This document shows positions 38,786 through 48,917 of a stretch of 64,000 nucleotides of DNA, one piece after another (within the stretch, counting starts at the first letter, position 1; every line of letters starts with the position of its first letter). The stretch is from Sipunculus nudus. Lineage: Eukaryota > Annelida > Sipuncula > Golfingiida > Sipunculidae. A program made the translations under genes and the position numbers. The DNA lies in assembly GCA_026874595.1 (NCBI GenBank), contig CM049311.1, forward strand, positions 32,445,176 to 32,509,175, written 5' to 3'. The notes under the pieces are model-generated. The model had not been told where the DNA came from and searched no databases. It saw nothing but the letters and a program-made list of their open reading frames with translations.

Positions 38786-39627
38786 AAATTATGAATAAAG
38801 ATTTAGCATAAACGAAACCCCTTTCCTGGAGAAAAAAACACTTTTTTATACATTTTTCCACATAGAAAAAGATGAGGTTGTGTGATTTGTTCAAACACTT
38901 TTTGGTACATCTATGATTTGAGCACTGTGACGTCAGTAACCCCCTGTGCCTAAAAATTGTAAATCTCATTAAAAGCTCAGTATTTCTTACACTGTCAGTC
39001 CCAAATTTTCAGGGAAGAATAAAACCAACATGTATTGCTAGATTCATGTCATTTCTACATATTGCCTGTGACGGCACACTTTGCACCAGTCAGATCAAGT
39101 CCTCGCCTCTACTCTGGATGCAATGATCTGTGCACATAACAATCCTACGTGCTATTGGTTTTACCGAACCTCCAGGCTTAAGGTCCACATAACAATACCA
39201 TCAGAGACCATGAACTTCTGGTCTACTTCTGTAAGGTGTTAATTGCCATCACCTCTTTCGACGACATGAACTGGTAGGGTTTGTACGGGACAAAGTTCAA
39301 CCTCTAACCTGAAACGTTGGCTGATTGCTGCTTGCAGTTAACAGTGATTAAGATGTGTAAAACCGATTAACACTATTTTCCGCGAATGGCGAGGAGGTGT
39401 TAGGGACAGAACTGGCACGGCCATTGATCGGGCTTTGATGTCGGATATTCCTGACGAGACCAGAAGTAGACCTGTCAGGGTACATACTGGACCAATTTTG
39501 GTACGCTTGCGAATGGCGTTAGAAAATGAGCCGGATGGCTTATGTCGAACAGCCGTGCATACTTCAGGACGTTTCAAAATTTTATATAGTCACATATATA
39601 CATTTAATATATTATATATATTTACTA

Positions 39628-39784
39628 TGTAACGGGGTGACATAAAAAGCGGACCGAACTGTCTCGGTAGGGAAGCTTGCTCTGCTAGCGAAGCGGTTGG
39701 TACGCCGGACTTGCGCGCCACCGTTATAGGTTCGAATCCCGGATCGGCCCGATGTTTTCCCCTGAGCTATTTGTCTTCGTAACA
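39628..39784 (+). repeat. 5' LTR of the TRIM-like element, with tRNA-like A and B boxes
   Basis: Besides TG...CA ends, the LTR contains TAGCGAAGCGG, fitting the Pol III A box, and GGTTCGAATCC, a perfect B box. Their spacing is normal for a tRNA gene. The T stem is imperfect, so it is tRNA-like rather than a tRNA gene. Both boxes also stand in the 3' LTR (GGTTCGAATTC there) and, more worn, in the - strand copy at 13890-14036. Confidence 0.7.
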
Positions 39785-39787
39785 AAA

Positions 39788-39805
39788 TGGGGGCTCGTCC
39801 GGGAT
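39788..39805 (+). other. Primer binding site, tRNA-Pro type
   Basis: TGGGGGCTCGTCCGGGAT is the same 18 bases that prime gammaretroviruses such as murine leukaemia virus with tRNA-Pro. Its place 3 bases after the LTR end is as expected. Confidence 0.85.
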
Positions 39806-40079
39806 GACGGTAAACTTTGAAGCCCAGGGAATAAGCTCACCAAAGTGTGACTCCTGGGATAATAAGTCTTGTTCTGACAGCAGAACGCTCTTAAGAGGGG
39901 GTGTGTTACGGGGTCATAACTGTCTCACTAGGGAAGCTTGCTTTGCTAGCGAAGCGGTTGGTACACCGGACTTGTGCGCAACCGTTATGGGTTCGAATTC
40001 CGGATCGGCCCAATGTTTTCCCCTGAGCAATTTGTCTTCGTAACAAAATAGGGGCTCGTCCGGGATGATGGTTTTCAAT

Positions 40080-40950
40080 GCGCCATGGCCATATATGGAA
40101 CAAAATATGGTTATTTCCTAGGCCATGCATAACATTTTGACCAAGTTTGAAGACTTTGCCCTCAGGCAAGCTTGGAAAAATCGATTGACAGACAAACAGA
40201 CAGACAGTCTGAAGCTTGCGGCTATAATAAACGATTTATACAATTAAAGGAAAATCCTGCTTTTTGCATCGCACATACGCATGCTTTTCAATGTGCGTGA
40301 CAATCGCTGATATGATTTTGTAACTGTGATATTTCTATGTGTCGGTATATGTATATACATGTGCTTTTTAGCGATAAACATGGACTCGTTGGAAAATGAC
40401 GTCACCGGCTTCTTTTTTGGGGGAAACCTGCTAGATACATGGTAAAACTAAACATACACGTACTTCCGCCAGTTCACGCATATACCCATTTACATACACA
40501 TAGAAACACAACTTAAATCAGCAGAGAAGTACTTGTTTTTTTTCTTCTGGTTGTACTCGTGTGAGTACGATTCGGTGCAGGGTGACCTCCAGCTACCGGT
40601 ATCGTCAATAATCCTGTAGGAATTGAGTGGTCTTACGACGTTACCGTCTGCCGTTCGTCAAACGATTAGGCCTAGAGTCTATGTTTGTCCAACGATTATT
40701 ATCTCTCACAACACGACCAGAACACGAGCAATCTTAATTGGCTCTCAGCTATTCCGGTAGGGACGGGAGGTATAGGGATTCATGAGTTTATTTCTATTTT
40801 GATACCTGGATCTAGTTTTTTGCAGGGTTTGTGCTTTGTTGGGTCATCCGAAGTGCCAGAACAACAACAAAACTATTTTTTTTGGTCTTTTTTTCCTTCT
40901 GCCCGTGTTTGCTATTGTACGGTTAATGATTAAGAACACAGGATTTTTTT
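40080..40950. other. Intergenic, no gene seen
   Basis: Unique sequence with short ORFs of no recognisable content. Confidence 0.45.
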
Positions 40951-40956
40951 TTATTT

Positions 40957-41098
40957 TTCTCGAGATCTCGAGATGACATCTCGAGATCGCGAGATAATTC
41001 ATTTTCGACATCGAGATAATGTTTTCGAGATCTTGAGATAACTTATTTCGAAATCCTGAAATAGTACTGTCTCGAGATATCGAGATAAAAAAATTGTT
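40957..41098. repeat. CTCGAGAT palindromic short-repeat cluster
   Basis: About 140 bp made of variants of CTCGAGAT and TCGAGATAA (ctcgagatctcgagatgaca, tctcgagatcgcgagataa, tcgagatcttgagataa, ctcgagatatcgagataa). Many units are self-complementary. Non-coding. Confidence 0.8.
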
Positions 41099-41521
41099 TT
41101 ATCCTGAATCAACCACCGCACAATAGCTCCAAAATTAGCTTACTTTCAAAAACTGATATTTTGTCAGAGTTTAGGCCTACGGTAACAGGTGACAACTTGA
41201 TTATGATCCCCGGCGACTGACGACGTAGAATTCCTGTGAGCCGCTGGGGTCATTGGAACCATGGAAACGTCCAAACCTGATATCATCACAGTATTGGAGA
41301 GTAGACTGTTACGTCATCAGTGCAGTAGGAAGTCCGGAACGTTCGGAAGGCATTTGCGACATACATTTACATCGCCTCTTTAGTATTACAAGTCAATAAA
41401 TTGTCAATTTGTAACAACAAGCTGACACAAGCATTCGCGCTTGCGCTGTCATCTATTGCTGCTTGAAAAATAGGTCCAACGTGTTCTAGATAGTTCACAC
41501 GACAGATTCGCATTCAAAGCA

Positions 41522-41710
41522 GGGGTAGGGCGTAGCCTAGTGGTGAAGGCGTTGCACTAATTTAGAGCTGAAGGTCCCGATTCGAACCCCGCCGGTTACT
41601 CAATGGCATAATGGTGAAATCTCGTTATAGAACCTCAGAGATTCGATCAACAGGATTTGACTTCTGGATTTTTCCTAACCCCGTGCATATGAAACCTGAA
41701 ATCCAGAAGG
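41522..41710 (+). mobile_element. tRNA-derived SINE with terminal hairpin
   Basis: GTAGCCTAGTGG (A box) and GATTCGAACCC (B box, one mismatch) stand about 40 bases apart at 41532-41580. About 100 bp further a hairpin follows: CTTCTGGATTT (41661-41671) pairs perfectly with AAATCCAGAAG (41699-41709). The tail is AT-rich. A functional tRNA gene is unlikely because acceptor and T stems do not pair well. Confidence 0.6.
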
Positions 41711-41719
41711 CTTAAAAAT

Positions 41720-43690
41720 AGCATATCTTTCTTATCATATGGATACCATCATCCTCATTCAATAGACAGTGCTACCAACAGATCATGGACCTATCCTTTA
41801 AAGAATAAAGAATCGATACCAAAACGGTTTGAAAAACGCCTTGGATTGCCGTGTGAACGCTTTAGAATGGGCATTCAAAACGGTTTGAAACTGCCGCGTG
41901 GAAGGGGTATCATCTCATTCCAGTATTACCCGAAACTCCTGAAAGCAAAACATTTATAAATTAATAATTCAGATCGCGCATTGCTTACACAGGTACATAA
42001 ATTTGTCTGTTCGTCTATTTGGGTTCGTCATTGGGACATTACATAACCTGTAGGATATAACACAGCCATTAATTCTGATATGTTCTAACAGTCCGCCAGG
42101 TTTTTTTTTGTAGAGCCCAGCTGACGATTGTCATGGTAGCTCACGTTGACTTACACACAGCAGTGCTTGTTTATTTAAAATATTTTATTTTTTTCCTGTT
42201 TTTTTGTCTTTTGTTGTTTATTAGGCCTACAAGATATTATCAGGAAGATTTTCTTTATTCGCGAAAAATGGTAATGTTCTGACCCTTGTTTGATATCTAG
42301 TTAACGTCAGCCTTGTGTGAAACACGTGTTTTTACTGTTATATGCACGAAAATGAGGCAACTTGTTGTGAGCTATACTGGCCCTATAGGATAAAGGCTTG
42401 GCGAGAGAATGACAACCAGAAAGATTCGGATCTGAGGAGCATATTCTTTAATGTTAAATAATATTGTACACTTTTTTTATATATTGTTTGAAGTATTTTG
42501 TTTAATCCGAACTTATTAAAATCTACCCATAGAAAGGAAAAGGTATATCATTTACTCCCAATGAATTACGTTTTCATCAAAAATTTATGCCGCGAAAATA
42601 TTTTTTTGCGGAATTCATATTTTGCTGCCCGGAAAATGAATGCTTGAATGGTGAAACGTACTGTCCAGCTCTACTGGGAAGACGTAACAGAAACGCGTAA
42701 TTACTTTGTTAGTTATTCAATTTTTTTACATAAATTGGCAGAATCTATATGCGGTATATATCTTAAGGCGAAAATCATATTTCAAATATATAAATGCACC
42801 TAAAACAATTACCTCGAAAAAAACATGCGGGCACGGGTTCTGAGACGAACTGTCGAATTTCTACAAAATTAGTGGCGTCAACTTGCGAAACTAATTTATT
42901 TTTTTTTCATGCAAATTAATTTTAAGACCGACAAAGAGTAGTCATGCCAAAGCAGTTTAAGTTCTGCATTCATGTATTTTGAAATAGATCAAGGGACTGA
43001 AATATTAGCTCTATATCGCTTCAATCATGGAATGTGCGGAAAAATATGGCCTTACAACCCTTTTGAAATTTCACTTCAGTGACGCTCAAATCTGCATTAA
43101 AATTATACAAAAGCAACAATATCTCATCATCGAATGCATGGACTTCCTTAAATTGTCATTTGCATTGCCTAATGAGTCTGAATAGTTTTAAATGTGGTAT
43201 GAAAGTACTGGCGCCACCCATTTTTACGTGTTTGATTGTTCTTTTCAAACTGATAAACATCCCTTGTGTCACTTTATTAGCTCAACAATCAATATTTTCC
43301 ATTGGGTCATAACACTAAAATAACATGAAACATAAAAATCACTGTCATTAACCACTGTGCAACAAAAATGGTTCGATCAGTCTTTCAAACCTTTCACTAA
43401 TATTTGCGGAATGTCAATAACGGATACATTTCGAGTAGAAAATCCAAGAAAAAGGTATATTTTTTTGCCACATAAAAACTAAAACAGTTGACTATACACA
43501 CAAAATCTTAGAAACGATGTTTTGGTGTGCTTGCAAATATGAAGTAAATTTTTATTAACCTGATATTTGATTAACTATACATAAGCTCCCAAGTTTCACT
43601 GCAATAGATTTTATTTTAAAAATTCTCTTGACCTTACTGATCCCTATAGGTTTCTATACAGTTCGTTTGAAAGAGAGTTTTCTCGTATAA
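41720..43690. other. Intergenic, no gene seen
   Basis: Unique AT-rich sequence. 42975-43027 repeats 52 bp found inside the nested MITE at about 43960-44010. About 43080-43320 resembles a piece of the family H elements ('actggcgccaccc', degraded 'gggtcat' end). No exon recognised. Confidence 0.5.
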
Positions 43691-43775
43691 GGCCAAAAAA
43701 AATAAAAGGTATGGTTCTAAGACAACGCCCGCGTCAAATTTTTCAACATCAAAATTCAAGAAGATAAAATACGAC

Positions 43776-44043
43776 GGTAAAGTGCAGTAAAGGTGACCTG
43801 CCCTAAACTGGCTTCCTTACTGATGGTCTGGCCTTATTTTTCTTGCTCCCACATGGAGCCTATACTTGATGATTTCATCAACATGCACACATTTTTATAA
43901 GAATCACATAAAAATGACACTCCAACAAACTTGTTTAAAGGAAAATTAAGTATATCTGAGTTGAAATAGATCAAGGGACTGAAATATTAGCCCTATATCG
44001 CTTCAATGCCGTTTTGGGCAGGTCACCTACGTGTACTTTTACC
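43776..44043. mobile_element. Nested inverted-repeat element inside the MITE
   Basis: The left GGTAAAGTGCAG... then AGGTGACCTGCCC is matched inverted at the right by GGGCAGGTCACCT...CTTTTACC. The 268-bp insert splits the MITE word 'gataaaat|aatacaatttt'. Non-coding. A 52-bp part of it (tagatcaagggactgaaata...) also occurs at 42975-43027. Confidence 0.75.
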
Positions 44044-44214
44044 AATAATACAATTTTGATAAGGGTTCCTTTGTGATGTAGTGTTATTTACCTGTTTACA
44101 AAAACAGTTCTTATTTTCAAGCTTGTCCCTGATCATATTACATTTTTATCAAAACATACAAAAAAATAAATAAAATTTCGCCCGCCCGCACTGATTTCTG
44201 AAAAAAATGCCTAA

Positions 44215-44492
44215 GGCCAAAAATGGTATGGTTCTCAGGCACCGTCAATTTTAACCCCCCGCATCAAAAATTTTGATTTTGATTTTCATCTTTCAAGAAG
44301 ATAAAATAATACAATATTGATCAGACTTCCTTTGTGATGTAGTGATTTTACCTGTTTAGCAAAAAATTCATGATTGTCCCTGATTATATAGCATTTTAAT
44401 CGAAACATACAAAAATGTTAAAAAAATAAAATATTGTCCGCCCGCACTGATTTCTGAAAAAAACGTGCCTGAGAACAATACCTTTCCTTGCC
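44215..44492. mobile_element. Harbinger-like MITE, copy 5, inserted into copy 4
   Basis: GGCCAAAAATGGTATGG at the left and CAATACCTTTCCTTGCC at the right, flanked by TAA and TTA. It lies inside the 3' inverted repeat of the outer copy, so the family has inserted into itself. It is the cleanest full-length match to copy 1. Confidence 0.75.
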
Positions 44493-44515
44493 TTAAAACC
44501 ATAACTTTTTTGGCC

Positions 44516-44992
44516 TAAGCTATCACCTTCATCTACTCTAATAGTACAGGCATTTTACCCGAAATAAGCGGTCAACCTCACACAAATTGCAACAAAAGCA
44601 AACGCAACTGATTTTGATTCCTTAGTATGGCCTTAATGTAAGAAAAAAAGTCCTAAGCAATTGTGTGGTGGGAAAGTTTGAAAATCGTCAAATTTGACAA
44701 AGTAGAAAATACCTTTTATTTCACAATATATACATCAGCGTTCAAACGGTGTTGTATGAATAATCTCTTGGTTATCGTCTTATAACCTCTTGCTTATTCT
44801 TGTTCAAGTAGTTTTGAAATAAAGTGTATTTCATGAACTATAAGACACTATGGTACAGATATAAAATCAGCAATCAGTGAATTAAAGGGACATCATGAAA
44901 TGAGCAACACTATCTGAAAATGGCAACAATAACCAAAGATCTCCGGAAAACCTTATCAATCTCCAAAGTGTTGACATACATTACAATTTTTA
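44516..44992. other. Intergenic, no gene seen
   Basis: Unique AT-rich DNA between the MITE stack and the Helentron-like fragment. Confidence 0.5.
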
Positions 44993-45600
44993 GTTCAGCC
45001 GCTTATAAGTCATTTGAGCTATAGTTATGATCCATTGTATGTCATCCGTCCGTCCGTCTGTCTGTCCGTTTGACTGGCACGTTTTGGAACGATTAGACCG
45101 ACAAATCCAAAATATGACATACAATTCGATGTCCATAAGTTCCCTTACTTCTCCTACCAAGTCCAAAATTGGGCTAATGCGACTTCGGTCCTTCGAGAAT
45201 TTAAGGAAAAACCTGTTGTTACACTTCATGACTGCCTAAAATCAAAACCCTCGTCTGTGTTTGTTCATATTTATAAACATTTATAAATTTCCGCCATATA
45301 TTTCCTATGAACGGGCCAAAAATTAGGTCAATATTACATAATTTTTAAAAATTATGGACCAAAGCATTATTAAGATACCTTATCAAAATATAAAGAAATA
45401 TATTTTTTTGTCTTAACATGGTAACTGCTATAGTTGGAGATTTTTTTTTTCAAGTTAACAACTATTTAATCAAGATTTAATTGTATGAAAGAAATTAGAT
45501 CAACTTTTTGTAAATTCTTAAAATTATTAGCATTAAATTTAGTAACTTAAATTTTGCCAACTTTGACCATGGCACATTTTATTCTAGTAAGCACTGCTGA
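44993..45600. mobile_element. Helentron-like element, related to the one at 17250
   Basis: The head is GTTCAGCCGCTTATAAGTCA then 'ttgagctatag', followed by GTCC/GTCT runs and 'aatccaaaatatgacatac', as in the copy at 17250-17810. The right end was not found. Non-coding. Confidence 0.6.
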
Positions 45601-46430
45601 TTTGACTTTCACAGCATATACACATAGGATTTAATCGGTTAAAATATGAAATTTGAAATCAAAGCTCACAAACAAGGCGAGGTAAAACTTGACTTGGGGG
45701 GGGGGGGGGGGGGGGGGCTCTATTGTATTCACTTGCATTGCCAAGATCCACTTGCATTGTCAATAATCTTCTCCTGTCGAAGGTGCACAGTTATTCTCAA
45801 ATCACTCCAATTACACCCACAGCAATATACATAAAGTGTAAGGGAATAATTGTAATTGCTTGAACTGTATTTCCAAAACTGAAACGCTGTTTTATCTCCA
45901 ATTTAATCTACAAGATGCCATGTTGTGGTTTTGTGGCTCTTAATTCCTTTTGAATAATTTCAAAATAAGATTAAATCCATCAGTTTGCATAATGTGATGT
46001 TATATGAGCAAATTTAGCGATAAATGATGATGATATTAAGAATTTCTAATTGACTTATATATGTATATCCAAATATATATGATATTTCAAATGTATGAAA
46101 ATTATAACCTTAAAAAAATGATAAAATAAAAAGTGAGGAACTAATTCAAACTTTTGTTCATCAATTTCCTGCCCAAGGAGAATGGGAAATAATGTGATCA
46201 GATTTGTTCGTCTACCTGTCTGTCTGTTGATTTATAAATATTCAGTAATTATGCATCTACTGTTTTTTCCTGTACGAACTGTTGAATTAAGTTTCATATC
46301 CCATATGTAAATGCAGAGATGTTGAAACTCCCACTATTCAGCGCCTCAAAATCCCTCCCCCACCATAAGTCCTTGCACCTGTGGACTGGGGACGTTAATT
46401 ATCAGACAACTGTATAAAATGGTATGAAAA
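45601..46430. other. Intergenic, with an unclassified repeat
   Basis: A long G-run at 45694-45717. 46120-46380 is related to 26890-26990 and 27095-27260. No gene seen. Confidence 0.45.
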
Positions 46431-46434
46431 AAAA

Positions 46435-46614
46435 AATTTGGATTTAATTGAACAAACGTTCCAACTACTGAGCTGTCAACAACTTATCAACATGTCAACC
46501 ACAGATCATGGAAATGGTATAGATCTCATGTTTACAAATTGCTCACATGCTCCAGTTTCACCATTAGAAAACACATGGTCAGATCACAAAGTATTATTTG
46601 CAACAATTTTCTAA
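46435..46614 (+). pseudogene. Endonuclease (EEP-type) fragment of a retroelement
   Basis: One open frame reads NLDLIEQTFQLLSCQQLINM, then TDHGNGIDLMFTN and finally ENTWSDHKVLFATIF before TAA at 46612. 'Q-L-I-N...G..I-D-L-M-F-T-N' and 'S-D-H' are the C-terminal signatures of the endonuclease-exonuclease-phosphatase domain carried by LINEs and some Helentrons. Only about 59 residues remain and no reverse transcriptase follows, so it is a relic. Which element it came from is unclear. Confidence 0.6.
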
Positions 46615-46837
46615 CTTATCAGTTCAGATCAATCATATCAACCAATATCTAGCTTATACTACCTTTTCCGCTCAGACGTTATCTTTATTAGTTTATATTT
46701 TAGATTTTTTTTTAAAATCATGTAGATATGTAATGAGCACATGTTAAATCAGACGTCATCTTGTCCATTCTTATCACAAAGTGTCTGTTGTCAGTTACGC
46801 ACAGGGTTTCCAGCAGTCAACTCGGATAAAAAATCTC

Positions 46838-47135
46838 TGACTTTTAAATTTAACCTTTATTTATTTGATATAGCGCCTTTTTTTTATAAATATTTTTATT
46901 CAGTGGCGCTTTACAAAAGTACTAAATTATATTATGACACAAGAGTTAAACTTTAATAAAAATCTAAGTCAACAAAAGGTACGTTTTCAATTTTCTTTTA
47001 AAGTCGTCAATATTTTCGCTTCATTTAACATCATTAGAAAGTTTAATCCAAAGAGATCGTTCAAATGTTGAAAATACCCGATCAGCAAACGTTTTGTTAG
47101 ACTATTCCCGGACTTTCAGCCGGTTTTCTTGAAAA
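46838..47135 (-). mobile_element. LINE relic (L2/CR1/Rex-like 3' end)
   Basis: On the - strand, near 47080-46985, the frame reads DRVFSTFERSLWIKLSNDVK, stop, SENIDDFKRKLKTYLLLT. This is the classic C-terminal 'LWN.LP..I..A.SL..FK..LKTYLF' of L2/CR1/Rex-type proteins, with an internal stop. A 3' part with 'aaagcgccactgaataaa' and 'ggcgctatatcaaataaa' follows toward 46838. Dead and 5'-truncated. Confidence 0.65.
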
Positions 47136-47640
47136 AAAACTAAGCCACCAAATTCAATTTCTTCTCAAAAAAGTCATTCTACTGCAAACCGAGTTTTTTT
47201 TTAAAATTGTAACTGAAAAGCAAAGCAAAATGAAACTAAAAAATTGGAATTGACATTCAAAATTAATTATTTATAATATTCAAGATCCATGCACTCTGTT
47301 ATCAAGCATATATCATGTGTATAAATTTATCCCACAATGACAAAAAATGACTTCAGTGGATCAAAGTAACTGCTTTTGTCTTTGTACTTTGTGACCTGTG
47401 CAGATTCATGTCCTTGTGTAAAATGTTTTACTTGTACTATATATTAGTTATGTATTACCTTTAAGAAACAGGTAGCCTTGCTTTAATGGTTGGTGCTACA
47501 TGTATACATTTTGTATATCAATGCTATGCATTGTCAACTTACAACTTTACAATAATCTAAAGGAAATAAGATTTTACCTACAGACACAACAAAACTTTAA
47601 TTAAAAGAAAAATAAAAATGTAGTATGAAATTATTGAATG
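47136..47640. other. Intergenic, no gene seen
   Basis: AT-rich unique sequence. Confidence 0.45.
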
Positions 47641-47645
47641 CTGGC

Positions 47646-47864
47646 TCATGACATGAAAAAAAGGCTTCCTACCTGATAATCAACCACAGTCGCCATAGCC
47701 AGAATACACGCTATGTGATTATTTTTGCACGTGCATCTGATGGTGCTGCAGTTATAACTCTGACAGTTGCATCTAATAACCTCTTGGAGCATTTCAAAAG
47801 AAGGCGACTCGTCATTTGACATTAACCAGACCAATCGTGACTGTTTTAGTATACTTTCTAACAA
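47646..47864 (-). pseudogene. Cys-motif fragment of a mobile-element protein
   Basis: A 72-codon frame contains EMLQEVIRCNCQSYNCSTIR then CTCKNNHIAC. The C-x-C-x4-C-x4-C-x-C pattern resembles the CXC-type tail found at the end of some transposon-encoded proteins of invertebrates and fish. The rest of any such protein is missing. It belongs to a repeat: 47805-48035 resembles 57935-58350. Confidence 0.4.
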
Positions 47865-48035
47865 CCCCTGCCTGGCGAGAACAATTCCGTTTTAACCCAG
47901 CATATTGGTCAAGCCCTCTTCATGTTTGTTGAAAATCTAATTACTACAATATCATTGCAACAGGTTAGGTGAGCGCTGCACATTACCAAATTAGGGTTAC
48001 CTGCTCAATATAAATGCCAACTGAGTCGTGCTACA
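47805..48035. repeat. Unclassified dispersed repeat, copy 1
   Basis: 'agaccaatcgt', 'tttctaacaacccct', 'cattttaacccag'-like wording and 'aatataaatgccaa.tga.tcgt' occur in the same order at 57935-58350, where the middle is longer. The Cys-motif frame on the - strand overlaps its left end. Confidence 0.55.
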
Positions 48036-48650
48036 ACCCCCACCCCTACCGCACCCCATGCTTCAGACCGTTTCAACATTGACCCCCACATATGAGTCTT
48101 GTGAATTTTTAAATTAACAAATAAAGACCAGAATTGGATTCTGTGACCCCCCAAAAAACCTGAAATTGTCGTATTACATATTTATACCCTTTTGATTAAT
48201 TAAATTTGATGGATTCTAGGCCTTCTGGCGGCCATTTTGGATATTCCCAAATTTTACTACTTTCCCCCAGGAGAATATCTTAGGACTTTTTATATGTTCA
48301 AAAGGATACCTTCTGGGATACAAAACAAATGAGATAGCTTTTGTTGCAATTTGTGTGAGGTCATGTTACAAAATGACTGTACTATAAATATATATGGGGA
48401 GAGCATTATTTTTTTTGCAATGGAAAAAGAAGGGTTTTTTTATTGAACATGAACGACACTCGATTTTTCTCTGTATGGTTTATTCGGAGGTTATCTATCC
48501 CGCTGACAGATATGGGTTGTCGATGTCAAATGCTAAATTTAGTCAATTAATTTCTAAAAGGTCACAAACTTAATTAACCTCTGATATGACATTATAAAAT
48601 ATACTTAATATGTGTATGTATTTTATCATGTTTCACGCATTATGGACATA
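48036..48650. other. Intergenic, no gene seen
   Basis: Unique sequence, no credible ORF. Confidence 0.45.
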
Positions 48651-48656
48651 ATGGAC

Positions 48657-48681
48657 ATTATGGACATATTATGTCCATAAT
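48657..48681. repeat. 25-bp near-perfect palindrome
   Basis: ATTATGGACATA on the left is answered by TATGTCCATAAT on the right around a central base. It follows direct repeats of 'tatggacata/atggacatta' at 48640-48660. It would form a strong cruciform or hairpin. Confidence 0.75.
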
Positions 48682-48721
48682 ACCCTTCTCTTTCCACTGG
48701 GTAAAATAACATTATACTCCC

Positions 48722-48723
<2 letters not shown>

Positions 48724-48782
<59 letters not shown>

Positions 48783-48874
48783 CATATAATTTACACACAT
48801 ATATATATATGTATAAATATATTTACATATAAATTTAAATACATATATATATATATATGTAAATTTGCTATATT

Positions 48875-48915
<41 letters not shown>
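48724..48915. repeat. Long (AT)n microsatellite cluster
   Basis: AT runs at 48725-48780 and 48861-48915, joined by ATATAC-rich sequence. It is followed by unique DNA to 49.8 kb, including POU-octamer-like ATTTGCAT words at about 49050-49090. Confidence 0.85.

Positions 48916-48917
<2 letters not shown>

Larger units (their letters stand above)
39628..40067 (+). mobile_element. Miniature LTR retrotransposon (TRIM-like), copy 2, with tRNA-like LTRs
   Basis: The 5' LTR 39628-39784 (157 bp) begins TGTAACGGGGTGACAT and ends CGTAACA. The primer binding site TGGGGGCTCGTCCGGGAT (39788-39805) follows after three A's and fits the 3' end of tRNA-Pro. The sequence between the LTRs is only 119 bp (39785-39903) and ends in the polypurine tract AAGAGGGGG (39893-39901). 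The 3' LTR 39904-40045 (142 bp) begins TGTTACGGGG and ends CGTAACA. A second, slightly altered binding site (TAGGGGCTCGTCCGGGAT) lies just past it at 40049-40066, so the unit was once tandem or longer. No ORF: mobilisation would need enzymes from another element. Confidence 0.85.
43691..44515. mobile_element. Harbinger-like MITE, copy 4, carrying two nested insertions
   Basis: Outer ends are GGCCAAAAAAAA and TTTTTTGGCC with flanking TAA on both sides (tatTAA... ...TAAgct). The body is interrupted at 43776-44043 by a different element and at 44215-44492 by a second copy of the same family. The outer parts otherwise follow the family sequence in order. Confidence 0.75.

Noticed and set aside
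39690-39760. tRNA gene candidate
   Set aside because: A and B boxes are good, but acceptor and T stems pair poorly and the sequence is repeated within LTR-like repeats, so it is annotated as part of a mobile element.
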